Shown in pieces: positions 32,957 through 42,553 of a DNA stretch of 64,000 nt. Below the pieces are notes generated by a model. The model saw only the letters and a program-made list of their open reading frames with translations. It made no database searches and was not told the DNA's origin. Source of the stretch: Aliitabrizicola sp041905595. GTDB taxonomy: Bacteria; Pseudomonadota; Alphaproteobacteria; Rhodobacterales; Rhodobacteraceae. The stretch's first letter is position 1. Each line of letters starts with the position of its first letter. The stretch is from positions 1 to 64,000 of the forward strand of contig JAYRKT010000022.1 in NCBI GenBank assembly GCA_041905595.1, in the 5' to 3' direction. Both the position numbers and the translations under genes were made by a program.

Positions 32957-34167
32957 TATTCCTTTCTATCCGGGCGATGGCGCGACAGCCAGACCAGCCC
33001 CATCAAGCCCAGGGCGGTCACCAGCGCAGCAAGTCCGAAGGTCGCCTCGGCGCCATGTGCCTGCCAGATCAGGCCGGACGCGAAGTTTCCAACCAGGACG
33101 GCCACTCCCCCCGCCAGATTGAACAGGCCAAATGCCGTTCCCCGCAGGTCCCGCGGTGCCGTATCGGCGACAAGCGTGGCAAGCAATCCCTGCGTCAAGC
33201 CCATGTGCAGTCCCCACAGCGCGATCCCTGCCCAGATGACCGGCAGCCCGCCGTCAAGGGCCAGCACCAGATCCGACAGGGCCAGAACCGCGAAGCCCAG
33301 CATCAGCAGGCCGTCGCGCCCGATCCGGTCCGACAGAATTCCTACCGGATAGGCGGTCAGCGCATAGACGAGGTTAAGAACCACGAGAACCAGCGGAGAC
33401 AAGGCAATGGCCAGACCCGCATCGCTGGCCCTCAGGATCAGGAACGCTTCGCTGATCCGCGCGAGGGTGAAGACCAGCGCCACGGCCACTATCCGCCAGA
33501 AGGCCCCGGGCAAACGGACAAGTTCCGCGCGATGCAGCGGAAACCGTGTGGTTCTGGCGGGCCGGGCGGTACGCGGTTCCTTCACCGCGACGACAAGCAC
33601 CAGCACCGACAACGCAGCAGGGATTACGGCCACCCAGAAGACCGTGCGGAAATTCCCGGCCCAAAGCGCCATCAAGCCGATCGCCAGCAAGGGTCCAAGA
33701 AAGGCGCCAACTGTGTCGAGAGACTGGCGCAATCCGAAGGCCGCGCCTCGCAGCTCTGGCGGCGCGAGGTCGGCCACCAGCGCGTCTCGCGGCGCCCCTC
33801 GGATGCCCTTGCCGACGCGGTCGATGAACCGCGCGGCAACAACCCAACCCAGACTGCCCGCCAACGGAAAGACCGGCTTGGTCAGCGCGGCAAGGCCATA
33901 ACCGACGACGGCCAGCCCTTTTCTGCGCCCAAGCCAGTCGGACAACGTCCCCGAGAACACCTTGACGATCAGCGCCGTCGCCTCGGCGATGCCCTCGATC
34001 AGCCCGACCGCGGCGTAGCCTGCACCGAAGACCGTCACGAGGTAGACGGGCAGCAGGCCGTGGATCATCTCTGAGGAGACATCCATCAGGAGCGAGACGA
34101 GACCGAGCGCCCAGATCCCGCGAGGAAGGCGCATGCGGCTGGCGCTGATGGTGCGATCGTTTTCCAT
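32956..34167 (-). CDS. MFS transporter
   Basis: A 403-residue major facilitator with about 11-12 hydrophobic helices. Loop 2-3 shows the MFS motif region GTLSDWLGRRKGLAVVGYG, and the repeated half has YPVGILSDRIGRDGLLMLG. Also recognisable are DVSSEMIHGLLPVYL and RFIDRVGKGIRGAPRDAL, a pattern seen in a subgroup often annotated as YfkF-like or unknown-substrate MFS. The start at 34167 was set by the MFS N-terminus; the open frame runs far upstream in antisense DNA. Substrate cannot be predicted. Confidence 0.85.
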   Translation of the reverse strand: MENDRTISASRMRLPRGIWALGLVSLLMDVSSEMIHGLLPVYLVTVFGAGYAAVGLIEGIAEATALIVKVFSGTLSDWLGRRKGLAVVGYGLAALTKPVFPLAGSLGWVVAARFIDRVGKGIRGAPRDALVADLAPPELRGAAFGLRQSLDTVGAFLGPLLAIGLMALWAGNFRTVFWVAVIPAALSVLVLVVAVKEPRTARPARTTRFPLHRAELVRLPGAFWRIVAVALVFTLARISEAFLILRASDAGLAIALSPLVLVVLNLVYALTAYPVGILSDRIGRDGLLMLGFAVLALSDLVLALDGGLPVIWAGIALWGLHMGLTQGLLATLVADTAPRDLRGTAFGLFNLAGGVAVLVGNFASGLIWQAHGAEATFGLAALVTALGLMGLVWLSRHRPDRKE

Positions 34168-34280
34168 GTGCCGGACCCTGTCACGCCCGGCCGTCGGCGT
34201 CCATTGCCGGGCGTTCACCTTGTCGGGGCAGCGCTTTTCCGGCAAGAAGTCCGGGAATAGTGTCAAGCGGGAGCATCGCG

Positions 34281-34445
34281 ATGGATTACAGCAAGTCGGG
34301 AAATTCCTCGCAGCGCAAGAACGCACCGAAACATCAGGAGCACAATGCCAAGGGTACGGCGAAGAACCCGTATGGCCAGACGCCACCCAAAACCGAGCTC
34401 CTGGCCAAGCTGAAGGCGGCGGCCGAAGCAAAGAAAAAGGGCTGA
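34281..34445 (+). CDS. Small basic hypothetical protein
   Basis: A 54-residue, lysine- and asparagine-rich soluble peptide (MDYSKSGNSSQRKNAPKH start, KAAAEAKKKG end) with a GGGAG site eight bases before the ATG. The composition suggests a disordered, possibly nucleic-acid-associated protein. No family is named. It lies between a divergent MFS gene and the downstream oxidoreductase, 49 bases before the latter. Confidence 0.6.
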   Translation: MDYSKSGNSSQRKNAPKHQEHNAKGTAKNPYGQTPPKTELLAKLKAAAEAKKKG

Positions 34446-34494
34446 CCGCAGCCTGCCGCTGACCACCATTACCCTGGCAGAAAGGGCGTCCCTC

Positions 34495-35520
34495 ATGGCC
34501 GAAGGCTTCAACACCCGCATCCTTTTGGCCGCGCGCCCCGACGGAATGCCGCGCCAGACGGATTTCCGCTTCGACACCGCGTCGATCCCCGAGCCGGGTG
34601 AGGGTCAGGTGCTGCTCAAGATCCTCTACCTGTCGCTCGATCCCTACATGCGCGGCCGGATGAGCACCGAGAAATCCTACGCCGCCCCGGTCGAGGTCGG
34701 CGCGGTGATGGAAGGGGGCACGGTCGGTCAGGTGATCCGTTCGCGCTATCCCGGTCTGGCCGAGGGCGATCTGGTCCTGTCCCATTCCGGCTGGCAGACC
34801 TATGCAGTGGCCAACGGCGCGGGCTTGCGCAAGCTGGATCCCGCCGCCGCGCCGCCCAGCACGGCGCTCGGCGTGCTCGGGATGCCAGGCTTCACTGCCT
34901 ATGCGGGCCTTCTGACCCTCGGCCAGCCGAAACCGGGCGAGACGGTCGTCGTCGCGGCGGCGAGCGGCGCTGTTGGGTCTGTCGTGGGCCAGATCGCCCG
35001 GATCAAGGGCTCCCGCGCCATTGGCATCGCCGGCGGGCCCGAGAAATGCGCCTTTGTCCGTGACGAGCTTGGCTTTGACGCCGCAATCGACCACCGCGCC
35101 CCCGATTTCGCCGCGCAACTCGCCGCCGCCTGCCCGGATGGCATCGACGTCTATTTCGAGAATGTCGGTGGCGCGGTCTGGGATGCGGTCTTTCCGCTCC
35201 TGAACACCTTCGCCCGGATCCCGGTCTGCGGCCTGATCGCCCAATACAACCTTGGCCCCGCCGCCTTCACCGGCCCGGATCGCCTGCCGACCCTGATGCG
35301 CGCGATCCTCACGAAAAGCCTGACGCTGCGCGGCTTCATCCAGCGCGAATTCGCCGACCAGTTCCCGGCCTTCCATGCCGAGGCCTCGCGCTGGATCGCC
35401 GAAGGACGGCTGAAATACCGCGAGGACATCGTTGATGGCCTCGAAAACGCGCCGCGCGCCTTCGTTGACCTTCTGAACGGCCGGAACTTCGGCAAGCTCC
35501 TGATCCGCGTCGCGGCTTAG
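34495..35520 (+). CDS. MDR-family NADP-dependent oxidoreductase (CurA-like)
   Basis: A 341-residue zinc-independent medium-chain reductase related to CurA, leukotriene-B4 reductase and YncB-type enzymes that reduce alpha,beta-unsaturated carbonyls. Recognisable points are LSLDPYMRGRMS near the N-terminus, GMPGFTAYAGLL, the nucleotide motif VAAASGAVGSVVGQIA, and IDVYFENVGG. No catalytic zinc ligands are present. It is convergent with metR; the stop codons overlap by four bases. Confidence 0.9.
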   Translation: MAEGFNTRILLAARPDGMPRQTDFRFDTASIPEPGEGQVLLKILYLSLDPYMRGRMSTEKSYAAPVEVGAVMEGGTVGQVIRSRYPGLAEGDLVLSHSGWQTYAVANGAGLRKLDPAAAPPSTALGVLGMPGFTAYAGLLTLGQPKPGETVVVAAASGAVGSVVGQIARIKGSRAIGIAGGPEKCAFVRDELGFDAAIDHRAPDFAAQLAAACPDGIDVYFENVGGAVWDAVFPLLNTFARIPVCGLIAQYNLGPAAFTGPDRLPTLMRAILTKSLTLRGFIQREFADQFPAFHAEASRWIAEGRLKYREDIVDGLENAPRAFVDLLNGRNFGKLLIRVAA

Positions 35521-36422
35521 GCCCGCTGGAGCTTCACCGGTTCGCTCCGTCCGAGCCGCAGGAAATGCGCCATGAAGGGCTTGGTCGCGTCATCCTCGCG
35601 CGTGGCGGCATAAAGCCGCCGCGTGATCGTTTCGGGGCCAAGCGGTCGGGTCACATAGTCTGCATTTGATCTTACGTCACGCAGGACCCAGTCGGGCAGC
35701 ACCGCCACCCCGCGGTTCGATCCGACCAGCATCAGGATCACCGCCGTCAGCTCCACCGGCCTCTGCCCTCGCGGCTCGACCCGCGCCGGGGTCAGGAGTT
35801 CGGTGAAGACGTCAAGCTTGTCGCGGCTCACCGGGTAGGTGATGAGGATCTCGTCGCGAAAATCCTCAGCCCCGATCCAGTCCTTCGTTGCCAGCGGATT
35901 CTGCGACGAGGCAACAAAGGTTGGATGATAGTCGAAGAGCGGATTGTAGACGACGCCCTCCAGCCGCACGGGATCGGACGAGATCACCAGATCCACCTCC
36001 TCGCGCAGGAGCGCCGGCATTGCCTCGAAGGCAAGCCCCGCGCGGATGTCCACATCCACCTCGGGCCAGGCGTGGCGGAACTGCTCCAGCACCGGGAACA
36101 GCCAGTCGAAGCAGGCATGGCATTCGATGGCGATGTGCAGCCGCCCGGTCTTGCCCGATTTCAGCGCTCGGAACTCCTCTTCCAGCGCGTCGATCTCGGG
36201 CAGGATGCGCTCGGCAAGCTTGAGCATCCTCAGGCCCGCCGCCGACAGCCGCATCGGCTTCGAGCGGCGCACGAAAAGCTCCACCCCCGCCTGATCCTCC
36301 AGCCCCTTCACCTGATGCGACAGCGCCGACTGGGTCATGTTCAGCATCTCGGCCGCGCGGGCGAGGCCGCCGGCCTGCTGGATGGCCCTGATCGTGCGCA
36401 GGTGACGGAACTCGAGATGCAT
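35517..36422 (-). CDS. metR: LysR-family regulator, MetR-like
   Basis: A 301-residue LysR regulator: N-terminal HTH (FRHLRTIRAIQQAGGLARAA, MTQSALSHQVKGLEDQ) and a C-terminal effector domain. Its sequence style (MHLEFRHLRTI opening, ECHACFDWLFPVLEQFR) and its position divergent from metF mark it as MetR, which activates methionine genes with homocysteine as co-effector. The start at 36422 follows a GAGGATC. The 103-base intergenic region is AT-rich for this genome, but a clean TGAA-N5-TTCA MetR box was not found. Confidence 0.82.
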   Translation of the reverse strand: MHLEFRHLRTIRAIQQAGGLARAAEMLNMTQSALSHQVKGLEDQAGVELFVRRSKPMRLSAAGLRMLKLAERILPEIDALEEEFRALKSGKTGRLHIAIECHACFDWLFPVLEQFRHAWPEVDVDIRAGLAFEAMPALLREEVDLVISSDPVRLEGVVYNPLFDYHPTFVASSQNPLATKDWIGAEDFRDEILITYPVSRDKLDVFTELLTPARVEPRGQRPVELTAVILMLVGSNRGVAVLPDWVLRDVRSNADYVTRPLGPETITRRLYAATREDDATKPFMAHFLRLGRSEPVKLQRA

Positions 36423-36525
36423 CTTGTTGTGATCCTCATATTGATCTTGAAAATTATGAATTGGTCTCACATTCGGAAATTTGGGACAAGGGGGTGTCCG
36501 AGAAGTGGACCCAAGGAGTCGACCT

Positions 36526-37392
36526 ATGCCTGCACCCCGCGTTTCTTTCGAGTTCTTCCCGCCCCAGACGCTCGAAGCGTCGTTCCGGCTCTGGGAGACG
36601 GTGCAGATGCTGGCGCCCCTTCGCCCGGAATTCGTCTCGGTCACTTACGGCGCGGGTGGTACGACCCGCAAACTGACCCATGAGGCTGTCACCACGATCG
36701 GGCGTTCGACCGGACTGAACGTCGCGGCCCACTTGACCTGCGTCGACGCGACCCGGGCCGAGACACTGGAGATCGCCCGCGCCTATGGCGAGGCCGGTGT
36801 GACCGAGATCGTCGCCCTGCGCGGTGACGCACCCAAGGGTGAGACTCGCTTCGCCCCCCATTCCGAAGGCTTTGCCAATTCGGTCGAACTGATCGAGGCT
36901 CTGGCGGAGACTGGCCGCTTTACCCTGCGCGTCGGCGCCTATCCCGAACCGCATCCGGATGCCGCCGACACCCTTGCCGATGTCCGCTGGCTCAAGCGCA
37001 AGATCGAGGCGGGGGCGTCTTCGGCCATCACCCAGTTCTTCTTCGAGCCGGAGACGTTCCTGCGTTTCCGCGACCTCTGCGCGAAGGAGGACATCACCGC
37101 CCCGATCATCCCCGGCATCCTGCCGATCGACAACTGGGCGGGCGTGAAACGCTTCGCCGCACGCTGCGGCGCGCAGGTGCCGGCCTGGCTCGACGAGGCC
37201 TTCCGCGCCGCCGCCCGCGACGGGCGCGAGGAACTGCTGTCGGTCGCGCTCTGCACCGAGCTTTGCGACACGCTGATTTCGGAAGGGGTGGAAGACCTGC
37301 ACTTCTACACCCTGAACCGTCCTCACCTTACACGCGAGGTTTGCCACGCGCTTGGCATCACGGCGCAGCCTGCGCTGGAAAAGGTTGCCTGA
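36526..37392 (+). CDS. metF: Methylenetetrahydrofolate reductase
   Basis: A 288-residue MetF, which reduces 5,10-methylene-THF to 5-methyl-THF for methionine synthesis using FAD. Family hallmarks are VSFEFFPPQ at the N-terminus, VSVTYGAGG, LRGDAPKGE, and the ITQFFFEPETFLRF segment. The ATG at 36526 follows AAGGAG. Divergent from metR. A strong hairpin-T terminator lies 49 bases downstream of its stop. Confidence 0.93.
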   Translation: MPAPRVSFEFFPPQTLEASFRLWETVQMLAPLRPEFVSVTYGAGGTTRKLTHEAVTTIGRSTGLNVAAHLTCVDATRAETLEIARAYGEAGVTEIVALRGDAPKGETRFAPHSEGFANSVELIEALAETGRFTLRVGAYPEPHPDAADTLADVRWLKRKIEAGASSAITQFFFEPETFLRFRDLCAKEDITAPIIPGILPIDNWAGVKRFAARCGAQVPAWLDEAFRAAARDGREELLSVALCTELCDTLISEGVEDLHFYTLNRPHLTREVCHALGITAQPALEKVA

Positions 37393-37440
37393 GAGGTCAG
37401 GCGTCCAAGGGGCCCTCCCTGGCCCCCTTGTTGCGCGAAC

Positions 37441-37469
37441 TGGGGGGCTTCCGGGCCCCCCATTTTTTT
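37441..37469 (+). terminator. Rho-independent terminator after metF
   Basis: TGGGGGGC (37441-37448) pairs with GCCCCCCA (37455-37462) over a six-base loop and is followed by seven T (37463-37469). A weaker GC hairpin precedes it near 37408-37431. It ends metF transcription and lies 19 bases before the stop of the convergent amidohydrolase. Confidence 0.85.
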
Positions 37470-37487
37470 CGCACCGGGCGCGCGGCT

Positions 37488-39380
37488 CTACTCCGAGCCC
37501 ACATGCGCCACCTTGAAAGCGTGCTTCAGCGCCAGTTCCGCGAACTGCGTTTCCGCCGGACCGGCAGCGCCATTCTCCGCCTTGCGCTCGGGCTGACCGG
37601 CGGGCAGCACCCGGCCCTCCATCACCGTCCCCCAGACGGCGATCTCGCGCAGCTTGCCCGGATCGGTGGTCAGCGGGTTCTCCGACAGGATCGTCAGGTT
37701 CGCCCGCTTGCCGGGCTGGATCGTGCCGATCTCGTTCTCGAGCTTAAGCGAATAGGCCGCGTTGATGGTGACGCCGCGCAGCGCCTCTTCGGCCGTGACA
37801 CGCTGGTCCGGCCCCGCCACCCGCCCGGACGGGGTGATCCGGTTGACCGCGCACCACATCAGGAACAGCGGATCGGCCGGGGCCATCGGCATGTCGGAAT
37901 GCAACGACCACGAGATGCCGGCCCGGCTCAGATCGCCAAGACGCACCATCTCGTCGGCGCGCTCGGGGCCAAGTCCGACCTTGGCATACTGGTCGGCGAG
38001 CGCGGCGACGTAGTAGGGGTTCCCGCTGACGATGGCGCCCAGTGCCCTGATCCGCGCGACCTGGTCGGGCTGGCTGACGGCGAAATGCACCAGCACAGTC
38101 CGGTGGTCATAGCGGGGATTGCGCCGCAGGTTGGTCTCCAGCGCGTTCAGCACCCGGTCCAGCCCGGCATCGCCATTGACATGGACATGCACCTGAAAGC
38201 CCGCATCCCAATAGACCCGGAACGCGCGTTCGAAGTCGGCCTCGTCCATCATCCAGGCCCCGTCATGGTCGTCGAGATAGGGGTCCCGCAGCTGCATCAG
38301 CTGCGAATAGATCGCGCCATCCGCAAACAGCTTCGCCTGCATCGGCGCGAGGCTGGTCATCCCGCCGTACCAGGAGGCAAGCTTATTGCTCTCTTCGATC
38401 ACCTGAGCATCATCAGCATAGGCGGCGACCATGCTCTTCCCGTCCACCATGAACGACCAGCGGAACGGCATGTCGGGGCTGGAAAACACTGCATTCACCG
38501 CGTCCTGCACCGGTTTCGACAGGATGCCGCCCGGTTCGTTGCCGATGGTGATCCCCTTGCCGTGCATGTAGTCGCGCGTCAGTTCCAGGCCCGCATGCAG
38601 TTGCGCGGGGCTCGCCACCAACGACGAGACATGCGGCAGTACGGCGAACAGACCCTGTTCCCAGAACCTCTGATCGGCGAAACTGCTCTGCTCCTGCGCC
38701 GAGGCAGGAAACGCATCGTAAACCTCGTGCGTGATGCCCGCCTTCCTCATCGCGGCGCTGTTCAGGATCATCTCGTGGCAGGACCGGGCCCAGGTGATGA
38801 TCGGACGGGTCGTGCTGATCGCGTCGAGATCGGCGCCGGTCAGCGGGCCAAAGAAGGCCGAGTGATACCCCCAGGTGAGCAGGGGCTGCTCCGGGTCGGC
38901 GATCGCATCCGACGCAGCCTTCAACCGGGTCATGAAATCCGCCTTGTCCTTGACGGCAGGCACTGTGCCGGTCGGCAGGACCCAGTCCTCGATCGACAGG
39001 ATCACCGACGACATCGTCAGCGCCGCCAGCACGGGATGGTCATGCTGGGCGACAAAGCCCGGCACGATGACCTGATCGGCAAGGCTGCGGTCAATTTCGT
39101 AGGGCTGGTCGCCCACCACCTTGACGACCTCATCAAGGCTTCCGACCCACAGGATGCGCCCGTTCACCACCGCCACCGCCTCGGCCGACGGCCGGGTCGG
39201 GTCGAGGGTAACGATTTCGCGGGCAACGAAGATCCGGGCCTCGGGCGGAGCGACAATAGATGCGCCAAGGTCGGTCAGGGATTCAGACAGCGCCAGCGCT
39301 CGCCCCGCCGGAACACCTATCGCGGCACCGGCAACGCCAAGCTTCAGGAACGCGCGACGGCTCACAGTGGTCATCTTCAT
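37488..39380 (-). CDS. Tat-exported amidohydrolase (YtcJ-like)
   Basis: A 630-residue amidohydrolase-superfamily enzyme of the YtcJ/N-substituted formamide deformylase type. The N-terminus carries a twin-arginine motif (SRRAFLKLGVAGAAIG), so it is probably periplasmic. Metal-site elements are VPGFVAQHDHP after strand 1, HVHVNGDAGLD and SLHSDMPMAPADPL; the C-terminal composite domain is IGTIQPGKRANLTIL. The HxH is offset as QHDH, common in this subfamily. The start at 39380 follows AAGGAG. It is divergent from a Crp/Fnr regulator. A relic of a related enzyme lies at 52981-53133. Substrate unknown. Confidence 0.87.
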   Translation of the reverse strand: MKMTTVSRRAFLKLGVAGAAIGVPAGRALALSESLTDLGASIVAPPEARIFVAREIVTLDPTRPSAEAVAVVNGRILWVGSLDEVVKVVGDQPYEIDRSLADQVIVPGFVAQHDHPVLAALTMSSVILSIEDWVLPTGTVPAVKDKADFMTRLKAASDAIADPEQPLLTWGYHSAFFGPLTGADLDAISTTRPIITWARSCHEMILNSAAMRKAGITHEVYDAFPASAQEQSSFADQRFWEQGLFAVLPHVSSLVASPAQLHAGLELTRDYMHGKGITIGNEPGGILSKPVQDAVNAVFSSPDMPFRWSFMVDGKSMVAAYADDAQVIEESNKLASWYGGMTSLAPMQAKLFADGAIYSQLMQLRDPYLDDHDGAWMMDEADFERAFRVYWDAGFQVHVHVNGDAGLDRVLNALETNLRRNPRYDHRTVLVHFAVSQPDQVARIRALGAIVSGNPYYVAALADQYAKVGLGPERADEMVRLGDLSRAGISWSLHSDMPMAPADPLFLMWCAVNRITPSGRVAGPDQRVTAEEALRGVTINAAYSLKLENEIGTIQPGKRANLTILSENPLTTDPGKLREIAVWGTVMEGRVLPAGQPERKAENGAAGPAETQFAELALKHAFKVAHVGSE

Positions 39381-39530
39381 GTAACTCCTTATGCTTCGGC
39401 GCAACTTTGTGCTGGTGGTTCCCGGACACGATAGGGAAGCGGCCTTGCAAAGACTGTCCGCATGTCGACAATTCCCGATCATACCAGACGCTGCCCGGTC
39501 CCGGGATCAGCAGTCTCAAGGAGAAAGAGC

Positions 39531-40250
39531 GTGGGGGCGAATTCCGAAGAATCGCTTCTTCCAAGAAGCGAGGCCGAACAGCGTGTGCTCGCGCGCGGAT
39601 GGCTGGCCGATCAGTTGCCCGGGCTTCAAACCGCGATCCTCGCACGGGCCCGGACCGCGAAGTACAGGTCGGGACAATTCTTGCACCACGCAGGCGATGG
39701 TCCGGGTGGCATCCACGGGATCGTGCGTGGCGCGATCGGGGCCCATGTCCCGACCCCGGGGGGCGATCTTGTGCTGGCCACCGTGCTCTATCCCGGTGTC
39801 TGGTTCGGCTACGGTCCCTTGGTGCGTGACCAGAAGAGAAGTCTGAGTTTCTCGGTCATCGAGGATGCGGAGCTCTTCTTCGTTTCTCTGGTCGAGATGC
39901 AGGCAATCGGTCGTCTGTCGCCTGAATTCCAGCGTGGCATCCTTGCAATGACCGAATACGGAATGGATGTCGCCCTCGCTTCCCTTGCCTGCCTGCTGCT
40001 GCGTCGCCCGGAACAGCGCATCGCCGCCACGCTCCAGCGGCTTGCAGCAGGGCGGCCGCCATTTGGCGGCGAGACAGCCGAGCCGCTGCGCATAACCCAA
40101 TCCCAGCTTGGGGAAATGGCGAACGTGGATCGGAGGCTGGTCAATAGGGTCCTTAAGCGCATCGCTTCGACGGGGGCAGTGGCGCCAACCTACGGACAGA
40201 TCGCAATCCTTGACCACGACGCACTTGCTGCCATTGCGCAAACGGACTGA
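39531..40250 (+). CDS. Crp/Fnr-family regulator
   Basis: A 239-residue regulator with an N-terminal cyclic-nucleotide-binding-like beta barrel (RSGQFLHHAGDGPGGIHGIV) and a C-terminal winged helix (ITQSQLGEMANVDRRLVNRV). Fnr-type N-terminal cysteine clusters and clear cAMP-binding Arg/Glu pairs are absent, so the effector is unknown. The GTG at 39531 is preferred because AAGGAG lies eight bases before it; an ATG at 39462 extends the N-terminus but lacks a ribosome site. Divergent from the amidohydrolase gene, a likely target. Confidence 0.83.
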   Translation: MGANSEESLLPRSEAEQRVLARGWLADQLPGLQTAILARARTAKYRSGQFLHHAGDGPGGIHGIVRGAIGAHVPTPGGDLVLATVLYPGVWFGYGPLVRDQKRSLSFSVIEDAELFFVSLVEMQAIGRLSPEFQRGILAMTEYGMDVALASLACLLLRRPEQRIAATLQRLAAGRPPFGGETAEPLRITQSQLGEMANVDRRLVNRVLKRIASTGAVAPTYGQIAILDHDALAAIAQTD

Positions 40251-40271
40251 CTCTTGTCCCGTCCGCCTTCC

Positions 40272-41222
40272 CTACCCCGCGAACCGGTCCGTCGCCCGGA
40301 TCAGCGCGTCGCGGATGCCGGGTTCCGAAGCGGCATGGCCCGCACCCTCGATCAGGTGAAAGGCCGCCTCGGGCCAGGCCTTGTGCAACTCAAACGCCGT
40401 CCGCGCCGGGCAGGGCATGTCATAGCGGCCGTGGATGATTGCACCGGGAATGCCGTGCAGACGATGTGCGTCGCGCAGGAGTTGCCGCTCGTCCAGCCAG
40501 CAGTCGTGGAAGAAATAGTGGTTCTCGATCCGGGCGAAGGCCAGCGCAAACTCCGCTTCGCCGAAATGCTCGACAAGCGCAGGACGCGGAAGGAGGGTGA
40601 TTGTCGTGCCTTCCCAGGTCGACCAGGCCTGCGCCGCCACCCGCCGCACCTCCGGGTCGGGCGAAGTCAGCCTCCGGCGATAGGCCGCGACCATATCGCC
40701 GCGCTCGGCTTCGGGGATCGGCGCCAGGAACCTCTCCCAGGCGTCGGGAAACATCTCGGACACGCCGAAGCGGTAATACCAGTCGATCTCGGCCTTGGTG
40801 ACCGTGTAGATGCCGCGCACGATCAGAGCGCGGACCCGGTCCGGATGCGTCTCGGCATAGGCCAGCGCGAGCGTCGAGCCCCACGAACCGCCGAACACCA
40901 CCCAGTTGTCACAGCCCACCATGGTCCGCAGCCGCTCGATGTCGGCGACCAGATGCCAGGTCGTATTCGCCTCGAGCCCCGCATAGGGGGTCGAGCGCCC
41001 GCAACCGCGCTGGTCGAACAGGAGAACGTCATAGCGGGCAGGGTCAAAGAACCGCCGGTGATCCGGCTCGCAGCCGCCGCCCGGCCCGCCATGCAGGAAG
41101 ACGGCCGGCGTCGCCCCTGGCGTGCCGACTCGCTCCCAGTAGATCACGTGGCCGTCGCCAACCTCCATCCGCCCCGTCTCGTAGGGCTCGATCTCCGGAT
41201 AATAGTCGCGCGCCTGATCCAT
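40272..41222 (-). CDS. pip: Proline iminopeptidase
   Basis: A 316-residue alpha/beta hydrolase of peptidase family S33 that releases N-terminal proline from peptides. Landmarks: VFLHGGPGGGCEPDH oxyanion region, FDQRGCGRSTPY, nucleophile elbow GGSWGS (Ser), and the final GAGHAASEPG with the catalytic His. The length and all motifs match the typical bacterial enzyme. The start at 41222 follows GCGGAG. Confidence 0.93.
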   Translation of the reverse strand: MDQARDYYPEIEPYETGRMEVGDGHVIYWERVGTPGATPAVFLHGGPGGGCEPDHRRFFDPARYDVLLFDQRGCGRSTPYAGLEANTTWHLVADIERLRTMVGCDNWVVFGGSWGSTLALAYAETHPDRVRALIVRGIYTVTKAEIDWYYRFGVSEMFPDAWERFLAPIPEAERGDMVAAYRRRLTSPDPEVRRVAAQAWSTWEGTTITLLPRPALVEHFGEAEFALAFARIENHYFFHDCWLDERQLLRDAHRLHGIPGAIIHGRYDMPCPARTAFELHKAWPEAAFHLIEGAGHAASEPGIRDALIRATDRFAG

Positions 41223-41339
41223 CGCCTGTCTCCGCTGCCAGCCTGCAGGGAACTCCGTGGGTAACGGATTGGCAAGAGCATCCCGTTTGCCCTTTCGCCC
41301 GGATCGGCTATCGTCGCGCCAAACCGCAAGGACGCCGCG

Positions 41340-41783
41340 ATGCCGAAACCGATCTACATCCTGAACGGACCCAACCTGAACCTTCTGGGCCAGCGCCAGC
41401 CAGAAATCTATGGCCGCGCAACGCTGGAGGATGTGGCCGAAGCCTGCGCGGGGCTTGCGGAAGAGTTGGGCCTGACGATCCGTTTCCATCAGTCCAACCA
41501 CGAAGGCCAGCTGATCGACTGGATCCACGAGGCACGGGGAGAAGGCGCGGGCATCATCATCAATGCGGGGGCCCTGACCCACACTTCCATCGCGATCCTC
41601 GATGCGCTGAATGCCTTCGACGGTCCGGTGCTGGAAGTGCATGTCTCGAACATCCACAAGCGCGACGCCTTCCGCCATCACTCCTATGTCTCGCTCCGGG
41701 CCGAGGGCATGATCGCGGGCTTCGGGATAGAGGGCTATACGCTGGCGCTGCGTCGGATGGCGACGTTGCTCGGGGGCAAATGA
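41340..41783 (+). CDS. aroQ: Type II 3-dehydroquinate dehydratase
   Basis: A 147-residue shikimate-pathway enzyme dehydrating 3-dehydroquinate. Type II features are YILNGPNLNLLGQRQPEIYG with the active-site Tyr, RFHQSNHEGQLIDWIHEA, and INAGALTHTSIAI. A catalytic His is in EVHVSNIHKRD. The stop overlaps the aldolase start as ATGA, so they are coupled. Confidence 0.95.
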   Translation: MPKPIYILNGPNLNLLGQRQPEIYGRATLEDVAEACAGLAEELGLTIRFHQSNHEGQLIDWIHEARGEGAGIIINAGALTHTSIAILDALNAFDGPVLEVHVSNIHKRDAFRHHSYVSLRAEGMIAGFGIEGYTLALRRMATLLGGK

Positions 41784-42550
41784 TGGATCTGCCGAAGAAC
41801 CGCTTCAAGCAGGCGTTGCTCGGAGGCCGCCCGCAGATCGGCATGTGGTGCACCATCCCCGGGCCCGTCCCTGCCGAGGCGCTTGCGACCTGCGGATATG
41901 ACTGGGTTCTGATCGACACCGAGCATTCGCTGACCGACATCCCCGACACGATGGCGATGATGCAGGCGATGGTTGGGCATGGCCCTTCCTCGCTGGTCCG
42001 GCCCGCCGCGAACGACCCTGTCCTCATCAAGCGATTGCTCGATCTTGGCGCACAGTCGCTCCTGATCCCCTACGTCCAGACCCGCGCGGAGGCCGAGGCG
42101 GCAGTGGCCGCGATCCGCTACGCGCCGCGCGGCATCCGGGGCGTCTCCTACATGACCCGCGCTACCGGTTATGGCGCGGTCGAGGGCTATCTGAAACGGG
42201 CCGAGACCGAACTCTGCCTGCTCCTGCAGGTCGAGACGGAAAGCGCCCTTGCCCGGATCGAGGAAATCGCCGCGGTCGATGGGGTGGACGGGCTTTTCAT
42301 CGGCCCCTCGGACCTTGCCGCGAGCATGGGTCATCCGGGCGAGCCGGGCCACCCTGAGGTGGTCGCCGCGATCGAGGCCGCCATCCCACGCATCGTGGCG
42401 ACCGGCAAGGCCGCCGGCATCCTTGCGACCGATGTGGCCTTTGCCCGCCGCTGCATGGCGCTCGGCACGACCTTCACCGCCGTCGGTGTCGACCTGCACC
42501 TGCTGGTCCTTGCCGCACGCCGGCTGGCGGCCGAGTTTCGTGACGTCTGA
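41780..42550 (+). CDS. HpcH/HpaI-family class II aldolase
   Basis: A 256-residue metal-dependent aldolase of the HpcH/HpaI (2-keto-3-deoxy acid) family. Sequence points are IGMWCTIPGPVPAEALATCG, VLIDTEHSLTD, the metal Glu in LLLQVETESALARI, GLFIGPSDLAASMG with the metal Asp, and a TAVGVDLHLL ending. Reaction class: reversible cleavage of 4-hydroxy-2-keto acids to pyruvate and an aldehyde. It overlaps aroQ by four bases and is followed after three bases by the AMP-ligase. Confidence 0.9.
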   Translation: MMDLPKNRFKQALLGGRPQIGMWCTIPGPVPAEALATCGYDWVLIDTEHSLTDIPDTMAMMQAMVGHGPSSLVRPAANDPVLIKRLLDLGAQSLLIPYVQTRAEAEAAVAAIRYAPRGIRGVSYMTRATGYGAVEGYLKRAETELCLLLQVETESALARIEEIAAVDGVDGLFIGPSDLAASMGHPGEPGHPEVVAAIEAAIPRIVATGKAAGILATDVAFARRCMALGTTFTAVGVDLHLLVLAARRLAAEFRDV

Positions 42551-42553
42551 CCG

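Noticed and set aside
32956..35376. 806-codon version of the MFS gene
   Set aside because: The first 400 codons are antisense to the oxidoreductase gene at 34495-35520; the MFS fold starts at 34167.
36423..36525. MetR box upstream of metF
   Set aside because: The region is AT-rich and has CATA/TATG symmetry, but no clean TGAA-N5-TTCA element could be found, so no site is annotated.
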